Shown here in pieces: positions 21,888 through 32,451 of a DNA stretch of 64,000 nucleotides (positions within the stretch are counted from its first letter, which is position 1; each line of letters begins with the position of its first letter). Both the position numbers and the translations under genes were made by a program. This stretch comes from Anomaloglossus baeobatrachus (lineage: Eukaryota > Chordata > Amphibia > Anura > Aromobatidae), in NCBI RefSeq assembly GCF_048569485.1, contig NC_134356.1:94431604-94495603 (forward strand), written 5' to 3'. The notes beneath the pieces were generated by a model. The model was not told the DNA's origin. It made no database searches and saw only the letters and a program-made list of their open reading frames with translations.

Positions 21888-22998
21888 GTGATCATGTGAA
21901 CGCGGTACCCATTTTGTAGAAGGGGGGTAGTCTCGGCCTTGTGCCCAGACCTGGAAGGGGAGGTGTTTCAGGCTCAGGGGGACGCCCCGGCCTCTTGCCA
22001 ATCAGGGACGTTATTCGTGAACCCCAATTTGCGATGTAAAGTAATTGGGCTAACTGGGGAACATCACAATTCTGATCTTGCATGTCATCCAGGTAGTAAA
22101 GCAACCTTGGACCTCCTTTCTCTTCGGTTTTGGTGTTTTCATTTTGGAACGCATTAATCCATGGATTTCATTACTAACCTACCTTTGTCTTCAGGAAAGA
22201 CTGTGGTTTTGGTGGTTGTGGATAAGTTCAGTAAGATAATGCATTTCATCGCGTTACCGAATGCCAAGTCACTGTCTCATGTGTTCATAAATGAAATCAT
22301 GAAGCTTCACAGGGGGTCTTACGATGTGGTCTCAGAACAAGGAACCCAGTTTGTTTACAAATTTTGTAAAACATTTTCTGCTCGACTGGGGGTGCAGTTG
22401 TCTTTCTCTTCTACCTTCCATCCTCAGTCGAATGAGCAGACAAAGAGCATAAATCAAAATTTGGAAACTCATCTAAGGTGCTTTGCCTCCAAGAACCAGG
22501 AGGATTGGGCATTTTATTTACAATTGGCCAAATTTGCTTTAAATAACCATCACCTGGAGTCTACTTGCAAGTCACCATTCTTTGGTGCATACAGTTTTCA
22601 TACTCAATTTGGCACCTTTAGTGGTGGGAGGACTGAGGAGGAGCATTTTGAACCCCTTGACTTGGCAACAGGTTCAGAGTAATTTGAAGCTGATGGGAGA
22701 CAGATACAAATGTATGGCTGACAAAAACCGCTTGCCTGGTTCAGACCTAAGTGTGAATACCTATGTGTGGTTGTCTACAAGGAACATAAAGTTGAAGATT
22801 CCTTCCTGGAAGCTGGGACCTTGGTTTACTGGTCCCTATAAAATAACTGCTTTCATTAGCTCAATAGCATTCCGTCTGGAGTTAACTCAGGCTCTTAGGA
22901 TCCATAATGTGTTCCACATGGCACTGCTCAAAAAGTATGTGGTACCTTTGGAACCACCCCTCTTGCAGTCGGCCCCAATCATGGTTGATGGCAACTTA

Positions 22999-23420
22999 AG
23001 GCCGCTTTACACGCTACGATTTATCTAACGATCTCATGAGCGACGTGACACGCCAAGATCGTAGTTACGATTTGCCGAGATCGCCCATAGGTCGTTTATC
23101 AGCAGTCACACGTAACGATCGCACAAGCGACGCAAAATCGTTCAGCGATACATTGTTTGACCAAGGCGGTTCTGTGGATGTTGTTCGTCGTTTGCAGGGT
23201 GTCAAACGTACCAATATGTCTGCTGCGTTCCAAACGATGAACAATATTTTTAAAATCAATGACGTGTTAGCGATCAACGATTTTCGACCTATTTGCTATC
23301 GTTCGGAGTCGCACGTAGGTGTCACACGCAACGACGTCGCTAATGATGCCGGATGTGCGTCACAGAAATCATGACCCCGCCGACATATCGTCAGATAAAT
23401 TGTAGTCTGTAATGCCGCCT
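22999..23420. mobile_element. Harbinger-like MITE, TTA duplication
   Basis: The left end AGGCCGCTTTACACGCTACG and the right end, read in reverse, AGGCGGCATTACAGACTAC are imperfect inverted repeats. They are flanked by TTA at 22996-22998 and 23421-23423. The 3-bp TWA duplication fits PIF/Harbinger. No transposase. Confidence 0.65.
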
Positions 23421-23632
23421 TTAGAGTTTCAAATAGTTAAGATTGTTGATTCTCGTTTTCTATGTCATTCCCTTTAATACTTTGTGCACTGGAGGGGTTA
23501 CTGACCAGAAGAGAGGATGTAGGTCCCAGCATCAGATATGAATGACAGAAGGTTGGTTTGTTCATTTCAGGCTATCGATTCAGATAAGCCTGGTCCTGAG
23601 TGTCTGGAGACCATTTGTAGAAGAGGGTGCAT

Positions 23633-24253
23633 TGTCACAGGTGTATCACACATGACAGACAGTCCTGTGGTGTCGGCTATAGAAATTCACAGCACTTGGC
23701 TGCACAAACTGCTTCCTGACTTTCTATCATTTCTTCCTGGTTTTCATCCTTTTCCCTTTAGGACCCTGGGGCATTGTTCAGCTTGTCAGCTGCTGTTCAA
23801 CAGTACTTTCCTTGTCTATATATACCTTCACTTCCTATTACTCAGTGCTGGTGATATTTGATACATCTTTATCAAGCATTCAGTGCAAGCAGGCGGCTTG
23901 CATACATCAGGAGAATCTTGGTGATTGTTGCAGTTTCTCTCCCTGAGACAAGTAGAGATAAGTTGCTTGTGTTTTTGCATTGTCTGTTATCCCTGTGTGT
24001 CCTTCAGTGCCTAGTGGGGTTGACGAAGAGATCATCCCATCCGCTCCTTACCTAGGGCCCAGATCAGGGTCAGCCTAGAGTCAGGTATCAGGGTCGGCGC
24101 ATAGGTGAGGTACCTATCTAGGGTGGCAAGGGAACCCAGGACTGAGCGGTGGTAGGCTTGGTCAAGGGTCATCATCTCTCCTTTCCCTAGACAGGGTTTT
24201 CCGTCCCGTTTTTTTCACTGTTTACTTGGTACTTCCCCGTACCTAGTGTGACA
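23633..24253 (+). repeat. 3' LTR of Ty3/gypsy fossil
   Basis: Direct repeat of 17087-17702. It is preceded by the purine-rich AGAAGAGGG and ends CCTAGTGTGACA. Confidence 0.8.
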
Positions 24254-24268
24254 TTACTGCTGTTGACA

Positions 24269-24553
24269 GCACGTGCGCATTGCTAGTGTAATGATGTCTT
24301 CATTAAAGTGGAACTTGAGTCAGCACATGCGTGTACCAAGATCTCTGGCGCCATATTATTGAAGACAATGTGGGGAAGACTGATTGACATCGGCACAAAC
24401 ACAGATTTTGTTTTTCCATCTGCGCATGCGCCAATGCCACTCAGTCTTCTCCACAGTGTCTTCAATAAAATGGCGCCAGAGATCACAATACGCACATGCG
24501 CAGACTACGGTTCCATTTTAATAAAGACATCATTACACTAGCAATGCGCACGC
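24269..24553. mobile_element. Palindromic MITE
   Basis: ATTGCTAGTGTAATGATGTC at the left pairs with GACATCATTACACTAGCAAT at the right. The arms continue through ATCTCTGGCGCCAT and ATGGCGCCAGAGAT. The fold takes up nearly the whole element. No target duplication was identified, so the superfamily is unknown. Confidence 0.75.
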
Positions 24554-25129
24554 CCATGTTGTCACGTCTACAGGGGCAGTATAACACGCTAAATCGGCCA
24601 ACTAGTCTGTGGAAACTAACGCCCCATTGACTAATCAAAGGGTTCATATGCATATCATAAATGGACTTAAGAAATACTTTTTGTAAAGCTCTATATACCG
24701 TATGTGTCCTATGTAATAACAGGACTGATAGGAAGGGAATTTAGATAGATAGATAGACATGACTGCTGGTGGTTCTGGGGGCATTTCCAGCCTCCATATA
24801 ACGCCAGTCTTTTCTTTAAAGATCTTTCTAAACCAACTATGCAAGCAAGAAGAACCTTCTCCAACAAGACTAGTTCTTCAAAGATAGGGCATAAGATATC
24901 AGTGGAAACATGCAGCAACAATTACAATATTCCATGGAAGTAGAGTGATCCCAATAACTCCCCCAGATCAAGGATTATCAGTCTTACAACTAATAAAATG
25001 ATAACTCGATCATTTTGTTTCTTCAGTACTCATCTGAACGGATTTCTTCTTTACCTTGATACTGGATCATAAACTATATTGTAAACACGTTTCTATCTGG
25101 ATTATAAGACATTCTACTTTTTATCAATC
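24554..25129. other. Unique-looking stretch
   Basis: No gene or known repeat recognised. It contains a short GATA run at 24744-24758. Confidence 0.3.
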
Positions 25130-25406
25130 TTAACACTAGAAGTCCCAGAAATTTCCAGCTCCCCCCTGAAGTCCCGAAAGAGGGTCAAATGACTGATAAT
25201 AAACTGAATAGATCTAACTAAAAACTAAATAGCTAAACTCAATGGAAAACAACAACCTCCTGTGGTGCGACAGTAATGGCCTTAATTACAGAACAAAAGA
25301 CGGTGATTATAGGATGTTAGCTAAAATCCTTCAGGTCATTCGACGTGTCTCTGGGTTCCAAAGGTAGAAATGTTAAATAACCCCTCTCTGGGACTTCTAG
25401 TGTTAA
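25130..25406. mobile_element. piggyBac-like MITE
   Basis: The ends TTAACACTAGAAGTCCCAG and CTGGGACTTCTAGTGTTAA are perfect 19-base inverted repeats, including the TTAA target. The element is 277 bp and has no ORF. The ACACTAGA-type end plus TTAA fits piggyBac derivatives. Confidence 0.8.
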
Positions 25407-25450
25407 TGGACTCTATAAGGATTTCCCTTTAGTCTGATGTAAATTATATA

Positions 25451-26996
25451 CAGTAGGTATGGAAAGTATTCAGACCCCTTTAAATTTTTCACTCTTTGTT
25501 TCATTGCAGGCATTTGGTAAATTCAAAAAGTTCATTTTTTTTCTCATTAATGTACACTCTGCACCGAAGCTTGACAGAAAAAAACAGAAATGTAGACATT
25601 TTTGCAAATTTATTAAACAAGAAAAACTGAAATATAACATGGTCATAAGTATTCAGACCCTTTGCTCAGTATTGAATAGAAGCACCCTTTTGAGCTAGTA
25701 CAGCCATGAGTCTTCTTGGGAATGATACAAGTTTTTCACACCTGGCTTTGGGAATACTCTGCTATTCTTCCTTGTAGATCCTCTCCAGTTCTGTCAGGTT
25801 GGATAGTGAATGTTGGTGGACAGCCATTTTCAGGTCTCTCCAGAGATGCTCAATTGGGTTTAGGTCAGGGCTCTGGCTGGGACAGTCAAGAATGGTCCCA
25901 GAGTTGTTCTGAAGCCACTGTGTGCTTAGGGTCATTGTCTTGTTGGAAGGTGATCCTTTGGCCAAGTCAGAGGTCCAGAGCACTCTGGAAGAAGTTTTCT
26001 TCCAGGATATCTCTGTACTTGGCTGCATTCATCATTCCTTCAATTGCAACAAGTCGTCTTGTCCCTGCAACTGAAAAACAACCCCACAGCATGTTGCTGC
26101 CACCACCATGTTTCACTGTTGTTCACCGCTTAGAATTAACACCAAAAAGTTATATTTTCGTCTAATGAGACGAGAGAATCTTATTTATCATAGTCTGAGA
26201 ATCCATCATGTGTTTTTTTGCAAACTCTATGCAGGCTTTCATATGTTTTGCACTGAGGAGAGGCTTCTGTCGGGCCACGCTGCCATAAAGGCCCGACTGG
26301 TGGAGGGCTGCAGTGATAGTTGACTTTGTGGAACTTTCTCCCATCTCCCTACTGCATCTCTGGAGCTCAGCCACAATGATCTTGGGGTTCTTCTTTACCT
26401 CTCTCACCAAGGCTCTTCTCCCACGATTGCTCAGTTTGGCTGGACGGCCAGGTCTAGCAAGAGTTCTGGTGTCCCAAACTTCTTCCATTTAAGGATTATG
26501 GAGGCCACTGTGTTCTTAAGAACCTGGAGTACTCCAGAAATTCTTTTGTAACCTAGCCACAATTCTGTCTCTGAGCTCCTTGGACAGTTCCTTTGACCTC
26601 ATGATTCTCATTTGGTCTGACATGCACTGTGAGCTGTGAGGTCATATACAGACAGGTGTGTGCCTTTCCAAATCAAGTCCTATCAGTTTAAACACAGCTG
26701 GGCTCCAATGAAGAAGTAGAACCATCTCAAGGAGGATCCCAAGGAAATGGACAGCGGGTGACTTAAATATGAGTGTCTGAGCAAAGGGTCTGAATACTTA
26801 TGACCATGTGATATTTCAGTTTTTCTTCTTTAATAAATTTTCAAAAATGTCTACATTTCTGTGGTTTTTTTCGGGCAAGATGGGGTGCAGAGTGTACATT
26901 AATGAGAAAAATGAACTTTTTTGAATTAACCAAATGGCTGCAATGAAACAAAGAGTGAAAAATTTAAAGGGGTCTGAGTACTTTCCATACCCACTG
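25451..26996 (-). mobile_element. Tc1-like transposon, 1.5 kb
   Basis: It is bounded by TA on both sides, with terminal repeats CAGTAGGTATGGAAAGTATT and, inverted, CAGTGGGTATGGAAAGTACT. The length is normal for a Tc1 element. Pieces of transposase lie on the minus strand in separate frames (26162-26488 and 25762-26028), so the gene is broken. Confidence 0.9.
25762..26488 (-). pseudogene. Tc1-like transposase pseudogene
   Basis: The N-terminal part (26488-26162) shows the AT-hook-like GRPAKLSNRGRR and a second helix-turn-helix region with KNPKIIVAELQ. The C-terminal part (26028-25762) shows the third catalytic residue in PDLNPIEHLW. The region holding the first two aspartates, between about 26030 and 26160, is not in one frame with either piece. 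Start and early DNA-binding residues near 26620-26490 are also disrupted. Non-functional. Confidence 0.8.
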
Positions 26997-26998
26997 TA

Positions 26999-27837
26999 GA
27001 TCCATTACTGGTTTGTTGGGTATAAATAAAACTAAGCTTTCCCCCCTCCGCCAAACTTGGATTCTTTTTCTGACTATGACAAGAGAATTAGAGCAACTAT
27101 CATAACAGGTTACTTTTTTATATTTTTTTCTATATAATCGCTGTATAATATGTATAACACTGAGCATAACTTATAAGTAATATAAAGTATTCTGGCTGTC
27201 ATATTACCTGAGATAATGTAAATGTGCTCTAGTCTTTTTGTTTGTTGATTCCCTTTATCCTGGTTTTAAAACTGTCCATAATTTTTATTTTTCCTGCTTT
27301 CCCTTCCCCTTTGGTTTTCCCTCATCTCCCTTCCTTTTCTTTACTTTATTATTCCCCTGCTTTGATAAAAAAAAAAAAAAATGTAAAACTTAAAATATTT
27401 GAACAATAATATTCCTAAAGCATTTTCCTAGTAACTTCAACAATGCAGCCACCGGAGGGCGCAACACCTCCCTAAATGCTGCAACTCTAACACTGTCATA
27501 CTTTGCATGAGACTATATAAAGCCATGTGTTCATCTGGCAGGACTTGTATGATTGGTAAAAAGGGGTTAAAGAAAAGATCAACCAAAACTAAATCTTTTT
27601 GCAATTTTAAAAACTTTACTGTTACTTATCTAAAAGAGTTGTATATTTTCTGAAGAAACCAGACAAATATCAATAACATAATAAAAAACAAAAATGAAAT
27701 GGATAATTTGTGGCTCTGAATACAGATGAGAACACATTAGGAGCATTAACTGTGAACTCTCTGACCCTGTCAGCATTGATTGGACAGTCTTGGATCGTGC
27801 AAGGACACACCCTTACCTAGTAACACCCACATGTCAA
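26999..27837. other. AT-rich intergenic stretch
   Basis: No gene seen. It contains a poly-A run at 27367-27381 and ordinary AT-rich DNA. It ends at the A of the A^T Helitron target. Confidence 0.3.
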
Positions 27838-27851
27838 TCTAATATATAAAG

Positions 27852-27867
27852 CTGAATGTGTGTATGT

Positions 27868-27923
<56 letters not shown>

Positions 27924-28000
27924 ATGTGTGTGTGTGTGAATGTGTGTGTGTGTGTGTGAATGTGTGTGTGAGAGTGTGTGTGTGTGTGTGTGTGTCTGTC
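27852..28000. repeat. (TG)n microsatellite in Helitron
   Basis: About 75 TG-rich units with occasional TATG and GAATG variants. Confidence 0.9.
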
Positions 28001-28249
28001 CGGGATTGGCATCTGCACTGTCGCAGCTACAGCCACAAAATTTTGCACACTCACACTTCTGGACCCCGAGAGCGTCATAGGCTATGTTTTGAGGGGAAAT
28101 TTTAACCCCGCGCTTTACAGTTATTCACCAAAAAACCTGCCTCCATTAAAGCGAATGGAGCTGGGAGCCACAGTGCAACCAGAACTTCAGAAGAATGCGC
28201 AGCCACACCCTTATATGGAATGTTGGCGTGTCACAATGCAGCCAGGGAA

Positions 28250-28620
28250 AGACAGACACAGACAGGTAAAGAGACAGACACAGACAGGTAAAGAGACAGA
28301 CACAGACAGGTAAAGAGAGAGAGACAGACACAGGGAAACAGACAGGGAAAGAGACAGACAGGGTAAGAGACAGACAAAGACAGGTAAAAAGACAGACAAA
28401 GAGACAGACACAGGGAAAGAGACAGAGGGAAAGAGGGAAAGAGACAGACAGGGAAAGACAGGGAAAGAGACAGACAGGGAAAGTGACAGAGATAGATAGA
28501 CAGGGAAAGAGATTGAGACAGACAGAGAAAGAGACAGACAAAGAGATAGAGAGAGACAGAGAGATATATACAGAGGGGGAGACAGACAGAGAATGGGAGA
28601 GAAACAGAGAGACAGTTACT
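28250..28620. repeat. GACAGACA/GGAAAGAGACA minisatellite in Helitron
   Basis: The purine-rich array has variants of AAAGAGACAGACACAGACAGG, degenerating to the right. Open frames across it are composition artefacts. Confidence 0.85.
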
Positions 28621-29349
28621 ATCCCAGGCAGCGCCAAGTGCTATGTTGTGAGGCGAAATTTTAACCCCGCACGTTCCAATTTACCAATCAATTTTGACCC
28701 TATCTACATAATGGGGAAAAAGTGAAACGAAAAGTGATGGGGGCAAATTGACAGCTGCCAGATGTGAACAAGGGGGACTTAAAGAATGAGAGCGATGGCG
28801 CCAAAGAGTATATACCATACAGTTGCTAAGGTGGGGCCCCGACATGGGATACTCACCACACTCGGGGATATGAACACACACACAAAATGCGCCACACACT
28901 ACCACGTGCTTCAACACATATACCACCCTCAGCACACATTTCACCACACATACACCAACCTCGCCACATAATCGCCCTAAACCACACACACAAGTCTGGT
29001 ATTATCCTTCAAAAATAAAAAATGTGATTAATAAGCAGCCAAACTACAAGAACAACAAATGTACCATATAGGAAATACGGCAGCTGTCAGCCACATGACC
29101 TGTCTATATGTGTATGTGTGAGCTAATATATACTGTCGGGGGGAGGGCTTTCTGTTGCCTGGAGATTTATCAGGCTGCCAATAGCAACCAATCACAGCTT
29201 AGCTTCTATTTTGCTACAGTTAATTAATCTGAGCTCTGATTGGTTAATATAGGCAACAATTTAATAATTACATTTCTATTTGTTTTGTGTTTTTTGTGTG
29301 CAGAATACATTTTTGTTAATACATTCTATTTTGTTAACAGCAGTTATTA

Positions 29350-29367
29350 ACCCGGGCGAAGCCGGGT
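29350..29367 (+). terminator. Helitron 3' hairpin
   Basis: ACCCGG pairs with CCGGGT around a GCGAAG loop, 7 bases upstream of CTAG. In Helitrons this hairpin marks the end of rolling-circle copying. Confidence 0.8.
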
Positions 29368-29424
29368 AGTACAGCTAGTTTATTAATAAACTTGAAGGAG
29401 GCAGCATCTGATAGGTCTGTAGAG

Positions 29425-29760
29425 CTGACCTGTAGTGATGATCAAGCACTGCCATGCACGGGTGGTTGGTACTTGAAATGAGTAATTTGATGCTCTGATG
29501 GGCTCAATTCGTGTACCGACCGAGTATAAAGGAAGTCAATGGTAAACTCAAGCATTTTTCTAGAAAATCTTCCGTACATATACTCAAGTCCCTACACCAT
29601 TTTTTCCAATTATTTATTTTTAAACTCCACTCCAGGACACAGACAGCTAGTTTGAGGGCAACCAATCACAGACGCCGGCAATATGACCACAACCAATCAC
29701 AGACGCCGTCACAGAGGGTTAGCGAAGTGGGCAGAGCATATTCATAAGGTTTAATGAGCG
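29425..29760. repeat. hAT-like repeat fragment
   Basis: It has a GTAGTGATGATCAAGCACTG start and an ATGCTCTGATGGGCTCAATT block that I associate with dispersed frog repeats. Ends and target duplication are not resolved. Confidence 0.3.
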
Positions 29761-29869
29761 GACACGGAATAAGTGTGACAGTAGCGTGGAGGCTTGGTAA
29801 CTGTGCTCAAGACTGCCATCAGGGCATCACAACCATGACTGGTGCATGGGGTCTAGTGAGATAATTACT

Positions 29870-30108
29870 TAGCTTTATTAGGACCCTGGCCCGGGCTAGG
29901 CCGCCCTCTTCACTGGGCTCCGTTCACAGTCACAGCAGAGGGCCCATGTCACTTCGGCCTCTACAACACATCGCTAAGTTGCAGGCGAAGCACTTCAGTG
30001 GCATCGAATGCAAATTCTCCATGTGCTGCAGGCAAGGTCAGTGGGGCAGAGCAGGGCGCATCATCCTGTGGCCCAGCGTGCAGCAGTGTGATGAGGTCAT
30101 CACTCTGC
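29870..30108. repeat. Older repeat that received compound PLE 2 (left part)
   Basis: GC-rich DNA continuing at 42999 after the PLE insertion. It contains half of a strong hairpin (30080-30098) whose other half is the target duplication. It is probably part of an older DNA transposon reaching to about 46270, but I could not find both ends. Confidence 0.35.
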
Positions 30109-30122
30109 GACCTCATAACACT

Positions 30123-30772
30123 ACCACTTATCCTTAAACAGGAATATATGATGCCAAACTTGTTTAAAAATACTTTATTTATTTTGAAAAGAATAAAAAA
30201 ACACATAAACAAACAACAAAGGCACAGCAGGGTAGAGAGATACATCTGTGACTCCCACGGATTGGGGGAGGGGTGGGTGGAGATCAAGATAAATCTCTCC
30301 AGGTATTCATATAGTACTTCAAGAAAGTCACTGGTCCGCATAAACGTATAGCAATAACCCAATTATTTAAATAGCCATCATGTTCCACATATGACTAGCA
30401 TGGAAATGGTTAGAAATACCCTGTGTGAGCACTCAGATTGTCACATTCAATAATTTAACAAAGATATCCACGAAATTTCATGGATGTTTTTGATATTATC
30501 TGATACCTAAGACCCACCAGTCAAGCAGGAAACCCACAGAAGCGTTTCACAACAACATTCAGCCCATGAAGTCATTAATAGTATAAAATTATACAGTGGT
30601 ATACAGACCTGACCAGAGTGATACCGGATCCCACCCACCGCACCTCAACGCGTTTCACCGCCTAGGGCTTCGTCAGGAGGCAGGTACATATCTTGTGTGG
30701 CTAACATCCTTTATATATCCATCTGAGGTCATATGCACGTGGCATAATTGCGTTTTTAGTTCCATGTTTGTA
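30123..30772 (-). repeat. PLE copy A 3' terminal repeat (pLTR)
   Basis: Direct repeat of 35339-35702 joined to 36251-36539; the middle part is missing here. It contains the hammerhead-like block at 30640-30685. Confidence 0.75.
30640..30685 (-). ncRNA. Hammerhead-like block in PLE pLTR
   Basis: The minus strand reads CTGACGA, AGCCCTAGGCGGT, GAAAC, GCGTTGAGG. The two core strings are correct and spaced for a short stem II (GCC/GGC). Stem III (CGC/GCG) is possible, but the cleavage-site bases do not fit cleanly. Copies lie at 36405-36445 (minus) and 41818-41860 (plus). Confidence 0.4.
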
Positions 30773-31499
30773 TCAGCGCGGCATAGTTCCGGCCGGAGGA
30801 TACACCGGAAGTTACCTCACTCTATTTCCGGCCTGGGGAGGGACGCGCGCAGGCCCGGCAGCCATGGCAACGCGATGCCACCACTACCGGGCATGCGCAC
30901 GACCCCCTCCCAGCGGCCGTACTGAAGAGTGGGGACGTCCTCCTACCTGATCCCAGCCACGCTCAGCATGGATAGCTAAATAGTAGCGATACTGCCAGCA
31001 TATATAGACCACGTGCATCTCCTCCTGGGGGATCGAATCCACCCGGTCGCCACCATCTCACATTATGATTATATATAGCTAACGGGCCATAATAGCCACC
31101 AATTTCAATTTAACATAACAGTCGGCATTATTCCAATAACCAAGCTAGAGCATGGAGTGGTAAAGTATATAACTGTACCTACAGAATTTAATTAGTTTTT
31201 GACCCTATGGGCCATACTCTCCCACATCCCCCACCAGCCAAAATCTATGAATGCATTATAGCTCCATCAATCATATACAGGGCCATATCTTTCCTGTATA
31301 TGGCTCAAAAATGCCAAACGAGGGGATATACTTATATTATCCTACATCCCCCTACCTATATGCACATCACGACTGGCAGGGGGTGTGGGAGCCACACAGC
31401 CCACACAGGCCAAACATCCAGCACCAATCAAAGTGCACCGCAGGTGTACCATACATAAATAAATAATATGTCCTCTGATGTAGAAAGAGGAAGGTTAAA

Positions 31500-31740
31500 C
31501 AAGGAGGGATAAGAAGAAAAGTTTAGAAAAGGAAAATAGATACAAAGGAGAGAAAAAGAAAGAAGAGAAAAGCGAAGAAAGGGGGGGAGGGGGAAAAGGG
31601 AAGGGAAGGGGGGGTGTTGGAAGGGGGGATGAGGGGGGAAAGAGAGGAAGAACAAGAAGAAAAGGAAAAGGAAGAAGAAAAAGAGAAAGGAGAAAGTGGA
31701 AGGAAGGCCAGGGACAATATAAACAATACATACTTTACTT
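31500..31740. repeat. Polypurine tract in PLE copy A
   Basis: About 240 bases of almost pure A/G on the plus strand, rich in GGGGGA and GAAAAG. The polypyrimidine mirror is at 40790-41010 in copy B. Non-coding, in the element's 3' part. Confidence 0.85.
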
Positions 31741-32451
31741 CAAACCGAAAATAACCCCCATGCTGCTTAGATAAAACCAAACTCCAATCGCTAAGAGGGG
31801 TCGAATACGCCGGTCCATCTTCATCAACTGTGGAGGATATTTCAACCATCATCCACAAGTCATATAGTCCATTCAGTAATATTGCAGCATCCATCCAACC
31901 ACGTTGTTTGCAGCAGACAGTACCACATAAGTAGATGACTAGGTGAGGATAGATAATCCAATAGTCCCATATTGCTATACTTCAGATTGCCGATCATCGT
32001 GTATATACAGTAAATGTATGATCCAAAGATTAGGTGGCTAGAACCTCGAGAAAAAGGGGGGAACACAAATATAAATTAGCATTCCAACACGATATGTCAT
32101 CCCCTGTACCAAACAATACAGACCAACAGGTACAGTTAAAAATAATAGAATAAAAAGACGTCGCAGCCAATACAGATGATTTGCTCACAAAAAAGCACCA
32201 AAACCAAAACTTTCGTTCAGGCCCTCAGGGGCCACAGTACCCAGCCTATAGATCCACCGACTCTCCAAGAGTGCCAGGGTTTTGCCAATATCGCCTCCCC
32301 GTACATCGGCCTTAATCTGGTCAATGGCTTTTATGGTCAGAAGTCGGGAGTCCGAGTTGTGGAACTCTTTAAAGTGCCGAGGGATCGTTTTAAGTTTCTC
32401 ATTACTAGTTGTTTCCTTTGAGTTTTTTATATCCCTGACATGTTCCCCAAC

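Larger units (their letters stand above)
17087..24253 (+). mobile_element. Ty3/gypsy LTR retrotransposon fossil
   Basis: Two LTRs of about 0.62 kb (17087-17702, 23633-24253), starting TGTCAC and ending TGACA, bound remnants in canonical order: gag (from about 17782, then a zinc-knuckle part near 18560-18630), reverse transcriptase (19200-20810), RNase H (about 20820-21260), integrase (about 21890-22680) and a C-terminal tail (22700-22990). The order RT, RNase H, integrase defines Ty3/gypsy; wording near LDNILIYS and DFITNLPLSSGKT supports a chromodomain-type lineage. Three MITEs and one solo LTR sit inside it. It is broken in many places and old. No matching target duplication was seen at its outer ends. 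Confidence 0.85.
27838..29378 (+). mobile_element. Non-autonomous Helitron
   Basis: The 5' end reads TCTAATATATAAAGC after an A. The 3' end reads ACCCGGGCGAAGCCGGGT, a GC hairpin, then AGTACAGCTAG followed by T. A 5' TC, a 3' CTAG just after a short hairpin, no terminal inverted repeats and no target duplication between A and T are the defining Helitron features. No Rep/helicase ORF is present. The interior is mostly simple repeats (27852-28000 and 28250-28620). Confidence 0.9.

Noticed and set aside
28146-28637. 163-codon open frame on the minus strand
   Set aside because: Falls in the GACAGACA array of the Helitron; low-complexity artefact.
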